A DNA stretch of 64,000 bases from contig NW_024756914.1 of the NCBI RefSeq assembly GCF_018991925.1, positions 5,530,329-5,594,328 of the forward strand, in the 5' to 3' direction. The DNA comes from Homarus americanus. Lineage: Eukaryota; Arthropoda; Malacostraca; Decapoda; Nephropidae. A program made the translations under genes and the position numbers. Below the pieces are notes generated by a model, which saw only the letters and a program-made list of their open reading frames with translations, was not told the DNA's origin and ran no database searches. This document shows positions 47,001-56,828 of the stretch, one piece after another. Numbering within the stretch: the stretch's first letter is position 1; every line of letters begins with the position of its first letter.

Positions 47001-47710
47001 AATAAGTAGATGTAAAGAATAAGACAGTACAGTGTATAAGAGTGAGGTGAGCATAGGAAACTATACATTCAGTGTGGACCAAGGCATTAACCCTTAGGCC
47101 CCAGGTGACGTTCCAGAATGTCCGACAATCGAGCCCGGGTGATGTTCCAGAATCACCTATTTTCTGTAGCCTCCTTTTTTTACGGAAATGTTACTTTTTT
47201 TCTAATTTAACCCTTCCAAGGCCAGCACTTCAACCTCAGGGCTTAGGTTATGGCGAATCACCCAGCAGCCAGGTGTGTTTAATGCTCTTAACCCTTTCAC
47301 TGCAAGAACACCATTTTGCTGTTAATTTGACCAACACCAGACGACTTTATTCAGCAATGAAAGGGCCTCATGTATGAGGGGTTAATGTTTATTAGATATA
47401 AATAGATAGGTAGATTTAGCATTTTCATTGTTCAGTTAGTATATATATGTACAGTACAGTACTTGGCATCTCTATCTACATGCATTTTTTTTATTTCAGG
47501 TTTCCTGATCCAACTAAAAGTCAGAATTGCCATCAGGACCGCACTACATTTGGTCTGGAGTCAGAGAAAAATGCTGAAGAACAAGAGGAGGAAGCCAAAG
47601 AAAAGGCAGAGGAGCAAGATAACCCAGAAAAACTAGAACGAGATAGAGAATGGGATGAGTGGCGGGACACTCACAAAAGAGGATGGGGCAATACTTATAA
47701 CAGAAGCTGA
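40711..47710 (+). CDS. IGBP1: Immunoglobulin-binding protein 1 / alpha4 / Tap42 (six coding exons)
   Basis: A cytoplasmic partner of the PP2A-family catalytic subunit that stabilises it and links it to TOR signalling. Coding exons: 40711-40818, 43679-44035, 44612-44784, 45496-45612, 45793-45906, 47500-47710. Introns are GT-AG and the phases join, giving 359 residues; human IGBP1 has 339. The N-terminal helical domain includes FDKCLKIHDEI (exon 1) and SIKFLLLPVLLGSL...RVD-like KRTDFNRLE (exon 2). Exon 3 carries QREEKIRRFKEKK; Arg164 and Lys167 align with the Arg/Lys pair known to contact PP2Ac in alpha4. GYPSLPSMTVEEFYDQR and the charged tail ending RGWGNTYNRS are family signatures. No coding damage is seen. 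Confidence 0.96.
40952..41038. repeat. (AT)n microsatellite
   Basis: About 43 AT units, 134 bp inside IGBP1 intron 1. Confidence 0.97.
41446..41649 (+). CDS. Small ORF resembling an ISXO2/Merlin-type zinc-binding N-terminus
   Basis: 67 codons in IGBP1 intron 1. The core AFFQLYGVLPTSVKC...CKYRKDQHMWRW...EC resembles the zinc-ribbon head found before Merlin/ISXO2-like transposase domains (FL...G.LP....C......R.D...WRC), but the Cys expected after W-R is Trp. GTAAGAAA follows the TAA directly. No transposase domain lies downstream. It could be a relic or chance similarity. Confidence 0.3.
   Translation: MSLKVYGADCEFLEKNVETIAFFQLYGVLPTSVKCTNNKTECKYRKDQHMWRWVRIPECNDEQEPGQ
41947..42060 (-). repeat. 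Half copy of the (AAT)n inner module
   Basis: TTAGCCCACCCGGGTACAGG, then TCACTGACTCACATCGGGGC and AATAAT repeats: the left arm of the module seen whole at 56900-57243. A piece of its interior (GATCAAGAGTGAGAAACGA) recurs at 42923-42942. Confidence 0.65.
42411..42850 (+). pseudogene. LINE endonuclease fragment in IGBP1 intron 1
   Basis: Plus frames read VWVEIAEGREKLIMGVIYRP, a stop at NNL*, then MGDFNFRNIDLG, RGDNILDLVL and LGNSDHREI. This is the APE-type endonuclease order (YRPP, GDFN, SDH) of CR1/L2-like LINEs. At least one stop is present. Confidence 0.8.
43256..43339. repeat. Perfect 18-bp inverted repeat with inner palindrome
   Basis: GGCTATATACAGGACCGT (43262-43279) pairs exactly with 43313-43330. 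The loop contains CAAGACATG T CATGTCTTG. Outer AAGTGG/CCACTT extend the arms with a small bulge. It lies 350 bp upstream of IGBP1 exon 2. Confidence 0.9.
43679..44035 (+). CDS. IGBP1: IGBP1 coding exon 2
   Basis: 357 nt, 119 codons, acceptor TTTTTTCTTCCAG, donor GTAAGG. Encodes most of the N-terminal helical domain, from VKIREGIDGLIKTTVLVSEL to the acidic linker ending KKGMPSPE. Confidence 0.96.
44612..44784 (+). CDS. IGBP1: IGBP1 coding exon 3
   Basis: 173 nt, acceptor TTCTTGGTAG, donor GTAAGT. Encodes ELQIMVKQREEKIRRFKEKK, including the putative PP2Ac-contact residues, then AIGDLLVNLKKALDNPSYDE and on to KFIYE. Confidence 0.96.
45496..45612 (+). CDS. IGBP1: IGBP1 coding exon 4
   Basis: 117 nt, acceptor TGTAACTACAG, donor GTATGC. 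Encodes SLEELDSLTMERTMLLEMEA, then MRKKGTLPDPQQIPKAKPLK (first and last codons split). Confidence 0.92.
45793..45906 (+). CDS. IGBP1: IGBP1 coding exon 5
   Basis: 114 nt, acceptor CTCTCACACAG, donor GTAGGT. Encodes PILITRDTIQNNVFGLGYPS, then LPSMTVEEFYDQRVRDG. The TG before the donor joins G of exon 6 to make Trp. Confidence 0.95.
47087..47287. repeat. Partial piggyBac-like TTAA repeat in IGBP1 intron 5
   Basis: Starts TTAACCCTTAGGCCCCAGGT, matching the left end of the element at 26151, and carries the same GTGACGTTCCAGAA motif twice. Right end unclear. Confidence 0.5.
47288..47385. repeat. Short TTAA-flanked MITE-like repeat, copy 2
   Basis: 98 bp from TTAACCCTTTCACTGCAAG to GAGGGGTTAA, related to 508-609, including the shared ACCAGACGACTTTATTCAG. 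Confidence 0.5.
47500..47710 (+). CDS. IGBP1: IGBP1 coding exon 6 (C-terminus)
   Basis: 211 nt, acceptor TTTTTTATTTCAG, stop TGA. Encodes FPDPTKSQNCHQDRTTFGLE, then a Glu/Lys-rich coil and EWDEWRDTHKRGWGNTYNRS. Confidence 0.96.
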
Positions 47711-47975
47711 GGAATGACTATTACTCTGCTTCTCTCAAAAGATGTTTTCAATGTTTGCAATCTGCTTATGGATGACAGTATTTTGTCATCTCTTGATTTT
47801 TTCATTCTAACAACAAAAGTAAAAGGGGTAGCTTATAAACCAATTAAACATGAATATTTTTTCTTCAAAATCTTTGTTGTTCAGACTATGATTTGTCTAT
47901 GATTTGATAATGCATTTTAAATTTACCATAAATCTGATGTCTCAGTTATCAAGTTACTTGTGTAACAGAGTAGAA

Positions 47976-47981
47976 AATAAA
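47976..47981 (+). terminator. IGBP1 polyadenylation signal AATAAA
   Basis: Canonical hexamer 266 bp past the IGBP1 stop codon. Another AATAAA-like site lies near 48140. Confidence 0.55.
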
Positions 47982-47999
47982 GTGAAACATCAAACTTTA

Positions 48000-49149
48000 C
48001 ATACTTATTGCCATTCAGTGTACATTATTACGTGTTATAGTCATCTCCAAGCTGTAAAGACTATTGCAGCTTCTCTTGTCTGGTTCGTATCTCAGAGGTA
48101 ATTTCTTACAACCTCTCCCCATGTTATTCTTCCCTCATAAATAAACTCCCAGCACCTGATCCAGTTGGTTCACATGCTGAACCATCTAAGCCTACTTACT
48201 TTTCTTCACTGGCCTCACTCCAGCTTCAGAACAGGGGTGTCAACATCACACACACACATCCATTTCACTATTTCATTTAAAATTTGAATACTTAGCACCT
48301 TCATCGTATATGTTGTCACACAACATCACAATTCACACCACTGTTTCTTACCTGTCAATAGAACAGCCCCAAATGTTCTTACACTTGACTATGGTGATAA
48401 GAGTTAGCTTCCGCACCATCTCCAGTACGTACTGGTCATGTCACTCAGGTAACAGAACTTATCAACACAGTTCTGTGATAAAGCACCAATATTAAGCTTT
48501 ACCAGCCTTGCTAGGACTGCATAATTACCTGCACGTATAACACACTTAGAGTTGCATCATCCAGCAGAGTATTATTTACACCACCACACTTTTTGTGTAC
48601 CCACTTTCTATACTCACTGTACATTTATAAATTACTGCCAATACCATTCTTACAGACAGCAAATATCCATTTTCTACTTTTCACCACAGGTCCTTCATCC
48701 TGAACTTGTTTTCTAGCATTAAATTCATTCTCATTTTAGGGGTTCTGGTGATAATTTTAGTGGTCATTTTAGGGTTTCTAATACAGTATTAAATTTAGGG
48801 ACTGGTGGTCATGGTTGTCATCTAAAGGGTTGTGATCATTTTGGGGTTGTACATGCCACAAGATAAAGTAAGCCTCTTGGGTCTATAGATTAACACTTTT
48901 TCATCCGGTATCGATTGGCAACCAACTGGATTACAGGCACACATTTCTACTACAGGTTATCCAGTTAGCTGCAGATCCTATTCTATCATTGTTCCATCAT
49001 TTTAAACAACACTCACCCCATAAAACAATAATAAAAGCCTCAAGTTCATTGGCTTCTCATCTATTTGGGATGAGGCCAAATCTCTTACACATTACAGTAC
49101 TACTGGCAGACATATGATCCTGAATCTAAAAACAGAGTTGTGTTGACTC
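48000..49149. other. Intergenic, no gene seen
   Basis: Downstream of IGBP1. No domain, RNA or clear repeat was recognised. Confidence 0.4.
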
Positions 49150-49940
49150 AAATAATGTATACAGATAACTTGGTTTTTATAGTGTGTTTGTGTATCCAAT
49201 GATGTATGTGTAGTAATGATGATGTTTGTGTGTGTGTGTATGTAGTAATGGTGATGTTTGTATGTGTGTGTAGTAATGGTGGTGTTCTTATGTGTATAGT
49301 GATGGTGATGTGTGTGTTAGTGGTGTATGTGTTGTAATGGTAATGTTTGTGTAGTGATAGTAATGTGTGTGTGTGTAGTAATGGTGTTGTTTGTATGTAT
49401 GTGTAGTGATGATGATGTATGTTTAGTGGTGTATGTGTGTGGGTTTTTTAATGGTAATGTTTCTGTGTAATGATGGTATTATGTGTGTATGTCTAGTGAT
49501 GAATTTGTGTGTTTGTGTCTGGTATGTATGTGTGAGTGTGTCTGTCTGTCTGGTATGTGTATGTATGTGTGAGTGTGTCTGTCTGTCTGGTATGTGTATG
49601 TATGTGTGAGTGTGTGTCTGTCTGGTATGTGTATGTATGTGTGAGTGTGTGTCTGTCTGGTATGTGTATGTATGTGTGAGTGTGTGTCTGTCTGGTATGT
49701 GTATGTATGTGTGAGTGTGTCTGTCTGTCTGGTATGTGTATGTATGTGTTCAGTGATGATTGTTGTATCTATCAAGTGATGTGCATGCATGAAGTTATGG
49801 TGATATATTTGTGTGTATCTAGTGATGTGATGTATGCGTGTGTCTAGTTATGTGATGTGTGTGTTTAGTGATGTAGTGTGTGTGTTTAGTGATGTAGTGT
49901 GTGTGTTTAGTGATGCAGTGTGTGTGTGTGGTTCTGTAAT
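49150..49940. repeat. GT-rich low-complexity region with 35/37-bp minisatellite
   Basis: Within 49521-49750 about six to seven units of 35-37 bp repeat, built from GGTATGTGTATGTATGTGTG, then AGTGTGTCTGTCTGTCT. At 49860-49920 a 22-bp GTGATGTAGTGTGTGTGTTT-type unit repeats about three times. The His/Thr-rich minus-strand ORF is an artefact. Confidence 0.9.
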
Positions 49941-51800
49941 AAAACAGAACAGTCATCAGGTGCAATAGCCAGAAAGTGAAAGGAAAGTGATAAGACAAAT
50001 TGAAAACTTTCCCTTCTTTGTGATACACTATATACCTCCACCAGATGTGTTCCCATCTCCACCACATGAGCGCCAGTATGTGACCCCACTACAGTATTGC
50101 CAGAACACTGTACTTAGTATTTGGGAAATACCCTGTAATATTTTTTTAGTTGTTATATGACAAGCAGCATGACAATATTCACTTAAAACCTGGAATTCAT
50201 TTTAGTATATGAGACTAGTCATTTTATACAGTACTGTAATGTACTATCAATACTGTACAGGGCTAAAAATACACTTGTCATGAACTAATTTGTTTTCAGT
50301 GTGGTTCTCAATGAACTAGGCCACACTGTATCTAAGTTAGCTACTCTACCCTAGTGTAACATTCTCTTCATTATTACTAGCTAAAGCTTTGACAGGTTGT
50401 CTATACTAATACTTCCTTGAACCTTTTTCCCCCCTCACAAGTATTGCCTGTTTTCAACCAAGTTCCAATTAATATTAGTGTAATATTGTAAGCTTATTCA
50501 AAGTATATATAGGTAGCATGTGGTGTTCTTGTGGACTAGTAAAATTATTAACTTCTACAATAGACAATGTAACTACAACTACAGTATTGTTGTGAGAGTC
50601 TTGTCAAAATTCTTTACCACTCCTCCCAGTATAAACTGTTTGTTACACATACTCTTGTTATCCTTCATGTTCAGGGGTATTAGGGTGTCCAGTGGCTGTT
50701 GAACTTACATTTCACAAGGGCTTAATGGTCCTTACTCAGACAAAGAACAGTAACTTAATTCTCCTCACTGTCAGGGAACATCACACTTTGACATCAACAA
50801 GTGACCCAACACTCTTTGGGTTATATCATCACATACAAGGATATAACTGGTTTATTCTATAACATATACCTGAAAAGTTACATTTTTGTGTGCACTGTAC
50901 AACTAGTGAGGTAAAATATAAATTAAGCAAATGCACTATTAACAAAACGAATACAAACCAGACATGGGGCTTAAGTTGGGTTTGGCTTCTGGGCCATGTG
51001 ACATTGATTTGACCTAAGATCCATACTGACGTCACAAGTTATCCCTACTGGTCTAATCTCACAAGGACCTGACCTGAATGTTGGAAGAGATCAAAGATAC
51101 CAAATAGTTGCTTTTCTGTAATTTGTGACTAAATTACTATGTTATGGATAAAATAAAATTATCAAAGATAATTGTTACTATAAGTAACCTTTTTCAGGCT
51201 ATAGGGAGAGTTAAAACTTACCCCAAGAACAATCAGCTTAAAATAAAGTTAGCTTATCTCAAAGCCTTGCTGCAACTTACATTACAGTACCATACATACT
51301 ATTCCCATCAACATATAAGGTAATACAATACATTTTATATAAATAACAGTGCTCAAGTTTCCTAAAACTTTGAAAATTGTTGGTTTCAGCTTCATGACTA
51401 CTTTAATATTTGGCTTCATGACATTTTTAATGTCTGGCTGCAGCTTCATGACATTCCAATGGCTTTGGTTTCAAAGCCGTAGGCTTGGCTTTGTCCCCAT
51501 GCCTGATTTACAAAAAAAAAGAGGATTGAATGTAGACAATTTATCATATATTATAACAGTCAGCAGTTTTTATGACAAATGTTCTCTGTAGTCAGGGTTA
51601 TGAAACAAGATTTTCAGATTGAACTCTGTTGAGCCTTAATTCACCTTTTCTTGAGGTGTGAAGCACAGTACTGTATGTCCATAACCCAGGAGAAGGCACA
51701 GCTCACTGGCTCCATTGATAAAATAATAGTGCTTTATTACTAACAGACAATTTAGTACAATGTCAAATATTGCAGTAATTATCTGCCTGTACTGTGCATA
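49941..51800. other. Intergenic, no gene seen
   Basis: AT-rich sequence. A GGCTTCATGAC/AGCTTCATGAC mini-repeat lies near 51390-51450, similar to the reverse complement of 29690-29780. Confidence 0.4.
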
Positions 51801-51801
51801 C

Positions 51802-51820
51802 TTTATTACTATATTTTATT
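51802..51820 (-). terminator. Polyadenylation signals for the Pro/His-rich gene
   Basis: Two AATAAA hexamers on the minus strand (51802-51807 and 51815-51820), about 115-130 bp after the stop. Confidence 0.5.
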
Positions 51821-51934
51821 TTCTGTGAATGGTATGTTACCACAATATTCTTATAACTATGTTATGGCGACTCCAAATCATTGTATAACCCAATATAAAT
51901 GACTATGGGAGTGATGTGATTTTGAACTGGACTA

Positions 51935-52939
51935 TCACTCAAACTCAGATGATGATTCATTATTAACATAAGCTTTTGTCTGTTCCTTGATGAAGAATAA
52001 AAAATCTGGGCTGAGCGCTTTGACACCTCCAGGATCCAGCCCAGGATGGACTTTGTCTCTGTCGTTGTGGACCTCCTTGACTGGCACATCATCCCGGTAG
52101 ATGGAGTCCTCGGTGATGAAGTTGATGTGTGGAGACACTGCAGGCGAGGCCGGTGGTCTCTGAGGAGGCAATGAAGGGTGCTCCTCAAAGTCTGGAGAAA
52201 ATATGTCAAAGGGCTTCAGTGGAGGATGTGGTGATGAAAAGTGATAGTCATTGTCATCGTGTTCGTGAGGTCCGTTGAAGAATTCCTCAACTTCATCATG
52301 TAGGTGACCAAATCCATACGAGTCTTCTTCATCAGGAAAATGAAAACCAGATGACTCGAAGAAGTTTGGTGGATCAAAATCAAACTCGAATTCTGGAAAG
52401 TCAGGTTTATGTGGAGGGGGACCATGGTTGGGGTTCGGGGGGTGTCTTGGGGGTGGGTGTCGTACTGGTGGGTGAAAGGCAGGTGGGCGGGGCCCTGGGG
52501 GTCGGTGTGGCGGTGGGCGGTGTTTTGGAATTGGAGGATAGAAGTTAAAGAAAAGGCCTCTACGGTGGGTGCTCAAGTTTCTTGGATCAGTAACTGCTGC
52601 CAAATCTCTTAGTGGACTTTCCCTCTTCTGTGGCGGAGATTTTACTGTTGATTCGTTTGAATGAGTAGCACCTAATGTCATATGAGTACTGGAGGCCACA
52701 ATGGGTTTATCTTGGTGGTGTGGTTGTATTGCAGCAGTACTCTGAGGCACACTGGGTGGCCTTACAGTTCTCCCACGGTGCCTCACCAGATGGCCCCTTT
52801 CACTATTTTGGTTACTTGTGTGAGACCTCTTGTTGGGGCTAAATAGATATGATGGGTTAGTGAAACTTGCGCTGGAAGGTAAGTGGTGGAGGGTTTCTTC
52901 CCCACACGCCACCATCGCCACCAGCAACAACAAACATCC
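51935..52939 (-). CDS. Secreted Pro/His-rich acidic protein, terminal exon
   Basis: 334 codons from a candidate acceptor (TTTCATGTCAACAG) to TGA at 51937-51935. The exon opens with a hydrophobic run GCLLLLVAMVACGEE, the end of a signal peptide whose Met should lie in an upstream exon I could not identify. After a Ser/Arg/Thr-rich stretch comes a Pro/His-rich block (about residues 140-185; HPPVRHPPPRHPPNPNHGPP), then an acidic aromatic block (PEFEFDFDPPNFFESSGF) and a His/Asp/Pro segment. No cysteines follow the signal region except near its end. I do not recognise the family. The composition suggests an extracellular matrix, cuticle or metal-binding protein, which is inference. The long single frame with biased composition and the polyA sites support a real gene. 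Confidence 0.7.
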   Translation of the reverse strand, partial: GCLLLLVAMVACGEETLHHLPSSASFTNPSYLFSPNKRSHTSNQNSERGHLVRHRGRTVRPPSVPQSTAAIQPHHQDKPIVASSTHMTLGATHSNESTVKSPPQKRESPLRDLAAVTDPRNLSTHRRGLFFNFYPPIPKHRPPPHRPPGPRPPAFHPPVRHPPPRHPPNPNHGPPPHKPDFPEFEFDFDPPNFFESSGFHFPDEEDSYGFGHLHDEVEEFFNGPHEHDDNDYHFSSPHPPLKPFDIFSPDFEEHPSLPPQRPPASPAVSPHINFITEDSIYRDDVPVKEVHNDRDKVHPGLDPGGVKALSPDFLFFIKEQTKAYVNNESSSEFE

Positions 52940-53299
52940 CTGTTGACATGAAAAGAAACACCAATTAGTTTCAACTAGTTACCTGATTTGTGGTATCACT
53001 ACACTGACATATGTACAACTACTGGAGCTTGTATGTGACGTCTGTTTTTATGTTAGTGTCCAACTGTCAAAAGACAATCATCTTAGGCCACACATCTCCC
53101 TCAGATAGTGTGGTGAGAATCTGGAATGGTTTACACAGCATAAGTATGAGCGGGGCCGTCCCTCACACCATTGCAACCACCAGAGGAGATAGCACAGATA
53201 GCTCACTTATAACACTAGCCAGCGAGGCGAGACTCGCTCACTATCTCATTAACAGTTGTGTGCTGTGATGACTTTGTTGTCCAGCACCAGCACGTACAC

Positions 53300-53338
53300 C
53301 TCCCTGCCTGGCTCCTGGTGAAAGTGAGAAAGTTCTGT
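53300..53338 (-). other. Short open stretch on the minus strand, unassigned
   Basis: Reading from an ATG at 53338: MTELSHFHQEPGREVYVLVL, then DNKVITAHNC and a stop. It lies upstream of the Pro/His-rich gene but has no donor that fits it as the missing first exon. Recorded only as a candidate. Confidence 0.15.
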
Positions 53339-53339
53339 C

Positions 53340-53954
53340 ATACCTCTCTCTCCCTGCCCCTTCCTACATTCCCTCTCCTACTGCCCCTACTCCCTCCTCC
53401 TACTTACTGACCTGCACAATCCCCCTTCATCCTACCCCCTCCTCCCCAGCTGTCACACCAAAGTTCCAAACCCAAAATTTTACCCATTCGCTCATCAAAA
53501 CAATGATAAATTACATGGTTATTCATGTTATTTCTTTTCAAGAACATTAAAAATCACGATACTGGGTGCAAATATAATTGATTCATTTTGGGTTATGACC
53601 AACAAACTTACAGAGACCAATGAGTTAGTGTAAAATATTTGACTCATTCAGCCCACGTGATTTACTCCGGGTTATAATGAGTAAAAAAAATACACATTAT
53701 GCATTTTTTATCGACTTTTGACTTCTGTTAATAGTATCAGTATGTAGGATGTATCTTAACTAGTGTAAGTATGAGCAAACACTGCCTCAAAATATACTTT
53801 TTTGGGTGGATTGACATTTGACTCCAAAAAACCTAACCTGATCTTTTTTGACCCACAAACATAAAATATAATTTCAAAGGCGTAAGCGAACTGGGCCAGT
53901 CTGTAAACTCTAGCATCACTCTGTTTGAATGAGTGACGATTTATTGTTAGTTTA
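53340..53954. other. Intergenic, no gene seen
   Basis: A CT-rich stretch (53345-53460) is followed by AT-rich sequence. Confidence 0.4.
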
Positions 53955-54205
53955 CGAGAATGTATAATTATGTTGACAACGAACTAAAGTTCTTGGGCCA
54001 TTGTGAAAAGAAGGTGAATCAAACAACTAAGCTACTAGGTGCTTCCCCGATTGGAGTACTGTCACACCCTACAGTATGTACTCCCCGAGATATGCTAAAC
54101 TTTTTTACTTTTATTTTTATCCTCTTTGCTACCGATCGGCTCGTTAGCAGCTTGGACGGTCGGTCACGTCTCTGTTAAGCACTGTTGGCAAGTACTGGCC
54201 AATGG
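53955..54205. pseudogene. LINE fragments joined head to tail in opposite orientation
   Basis: Plus-strand 53955-54095 reads [20 protein letters not shown] (the RT end of the CR1/L2-like family). It abuts 54097-54205, which carries the 3' end of the same family on the minus strand (reverse complement GCTAACGAGCCGATCGGTAG). This inverted arrangement fits twin-priming or a rearrangement. Confidence 0.65.
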
Positions 54206-54408
54206 GCATGAAGACTATCGTAGGAATGTTAAAAGGAACTATTAGTCTTATGAGAGCAAGTCAATCTCTATTAGTTGGATGTTTAGTCTAGAGATGGCGC
54301 TGGATCACTGTAGTGTAATTGTATTCAGAACTTGAGACGTCTGTGGTTGTGTTGCCGATCTGTTTACATGTTTGCCTGCTTCAAGAGAGGTGACGTGGTG
54401 TGACGGTA

Positions 54409-54503
54409 GATACAAACACCGGCCACCTTTGTGTTGTTTGTGGAAATAACAAAGGGAATGATGGAGACCTAAGGTTTCATTTCTTCTCAAAAGATAGAAA
54501 AAG
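54409..54503 (+). CDS. Possible THAP-type zinc-finger exon
   Basis: Open in one frame before a strong donor (AAAAAG then GTAAGTT). Encodes NTGHLCVVCGNNKGNDGDLR, then FHFFSKDRK. The C-x2-C, basic/aromatic FHFF and KD-R pattern resembles the first half of a THAP domain (C..C.....L.FH.FPKD..R). The C-x2-H half would be in a later exon, not found. An in-frame TGA at 54391-54393 means an acceptor or a different start is needed; AG at 54408-54409 is weak. Could be a decayed exon. Confidence 0.3.
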
Positions 54504-55620
54504 GTAAGTTCATATCTGTGTGGTTGATTCATAAGTAGTAACGATTAAATTTCAGTTTAATTTGTCATTTCACCACCTATCTTACTAGCCATTTGGGCGG
54601 CAGATCTTATTTCTTACCTTGTTGTGAACTTGATTGTCCAGTAGCACCTATCGAATAATTCCCCCTCCATTTATAGTTGTTTCTAGTGTAATTTTATCTC
54701 TTCAAATATACAATTAAAAATGTAGGAAACCTATAGAAGAAAAGAGCGAGCGCGGTTTGTTTACGTGTGAGGTCCGTGTCGCAGATCACCAGTCTAGGAG
54801 GCGAAATGCAAAGTTAAATGGGCTGTAACTTTTTTTCCTTTTAATTTACGAAAATTTTGTTTTTGCATATCTGGAGAGAAGAGGTAGAACTAACCTAATA
54901 TAAACTATAAAAAGGGGGTTACTCAGTGGGTCTTAAACTGCAATTTAACTAGTCATTTGAAAGCACATATCCACGCACAGTGGTGAAGAGGATAAAAATA
55001 AAATGATTAATTTAGGTTATACCTGTTAATCAGTGCCAATACGGGAACACATACCCTTTTAACCCCTGCATTTTCCTTCCATATAAAAGAGTAGTAATCG
55101 ATATCGTGCTTGAGCAGTTACTTCGTGTTTGTAATACATGAATGATTTCCAACTGCACTTGTGACAGAATTTAAAAATAACTTTCAGTAATTTAGTGGTA
55201 CGTTCCAAGTATCTTACATTCAGCCACCTTTAGCTTTCATTTTCTTTGATAGTGATGCTCTAATTCATTATTACTGTATAGCATACTTACATTACAAGTT
55301 TCTTCCGGGTACTCACTTTCCTCCTGTACTGCAGTAACTAGGACAATATAGTTCGTAACACTGCTAATAAAGAACAGACAAACCGGCCGAACGGCTAATA
55401 AGGTGATAAGTGGTGAAATGATGAGTGATGAAAATGGATAATTAAATGAATGCCAATGATATCGAAAGTAAAATCAGCGGGAAATACTAACCCTAACAAA
55501 TTAAAATTATCTCGACAACACAGGACCATTTTCTATTATTTCTAGCTTGTCCAATAGATGGCGCCAGTGTCGGGGCTTAAATACACTATAAGTGAGTTTT
55601 AGTTTCTTTTAATATTCCTT
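54504..55620. other. Intergenic, scattered LINE tail traces
   Basis: LINE 3'-end-like words occur near 54980 (CAGTGGTGAAGAGGATAAAA) and 55385 (AACGGCTAATAAGGTGATAA). No gene was recognised. Confidence 0.4.
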
Positions 55621-55624
55621 GACA

Positions 55625-56185
55625 CTCATATTGTCAATTGATTGAAAATGTCCAAAGGAGGACCACAAGACCGATGCCTGCGCTATGGCACCTCAGTTAG
55701 CCAGAGAGATTAGAATGCCTACAACTGCTAAGCCAATACTACAGGCGGGCATGGTGTTGTAGTGGATACCCCTACAGTGTGACTTACACGAAGTTTATAA
55801 ACATTTCAGAGGGCACCAAGAGAGCTCAGGCTCTCAATTGGCTCAGCCATGTCAATATTGTTATTATTGTCCATTCAGTATCTGTATTTTTCTGGCTAAA
55901 TAAACTGTTTAAATATCAATATCAACTACTCAGCCGAGAGCATACCTGGAGCTGGCGGATGGTCGCCCCACAAGGGGTCAAATCTTAGGTTGATGAGGCC
56001 ACAAGCCCAGAAAACTGTGAGGGGTAACTTTTTCTGAGTGAGAGTTGTGAACTCTTGGAACAATCTAACAGTGTTGTGTCGGCACCGAGTGTTATCTCCT
56101 TCAAGACCAGACTTGAACAACACTGGAGCAAGTACAGATACATTCGGGAGCCAGTGCATGCCCAGTACTTGTTAACAGTGCTAAC
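55625..56185 (+). pseudogene. CR1/L2-like LINE 3' fragment
   Basis: Degraded plus frames: an RRTTRPMPALWHLS-like segment, then LELADGRPTRG, PQAQKTVRG and VVNSWNNL near 56045. Same family as 33780-34515. Frames are badly broken, and about 170 bp of unrelated AT-rich sequence sits inside near 55770-55930. Confidence 0.65.
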
Positions 56186-56828
56186 CTGTGGGGGCTAATC
56201 TCCAAATGATCCGGAAAAACAATGCCTCTCTCCTTTGTGGTAGGCGGAAACTTCAGATGAAAATCCGATGTTTTAAGTTGGTATATTTCACATAACTTGT
56301 ATTGCATAATTATATAATGCTGGTTCTGTGCCCCTCCGTTTCTGGTCGCTATTCATTCACCCTTCTTCCATTTGTGTTACGAAGCAACATTGTGTTATCC
56401 CAAACTGGGTAACCCCATGTCTGTGTTTTCTACGTTGTTCGCTTATGGAACGTGCCCAGAGAGACTCATGTAAACTAGAGAACGAAGCAGCAAGCCTTGT
56501 AGTGTGTGTGTGTGTGTGTGCTTACCTCCTTAACACGTACAGTACAGTACATTCTCACCCATAAGTTCTTGCTGCACTCAAGAAACAACTATATCACATC
56601 ATCACATTTTTCTCATTAACTTATCAGTTACTGGTAAGGAGTCTGTGCCACTATCATTAGGCTCCGTCGTCTCATCCCGGGTGAGTGTTGAGTTTCCAGT
56701 TGTCATATTGTCAACAGTAAAAACAACAATCACACTGACGAGTGATGGCCATGACGTCAGCACTCCCAGGAACATACGTACAGTGCCGAGTTACCAATAA
56801 TTAAATCATATGAAAAAGTAAAAGGTTT
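56186..56828. other. Intergenic, no gene seen
   Basis: Contains a (GT)9 run at 56503-56521. No coding exon was recognised. Confidence 0.4.

Noticed and set aside
49479..49790. 103-codon His/Thr-rich minus-strand ORF
   Set aside because: Translation of the GT-rich minisatellite; no other coding sign.
52351..52612. Gly/Val/Trp-rich plus-strand ORFs
   Set aside because: Antisense shadow of the Pro/His-rich exon.
53011..53268. 85-codon ORF with DSVVRIWNGLHS as a LINE C-terminus
   Set aside because: Only a short resemblance to the SVVR.WN.LP motif; the rest does not match the LINE families seen here.
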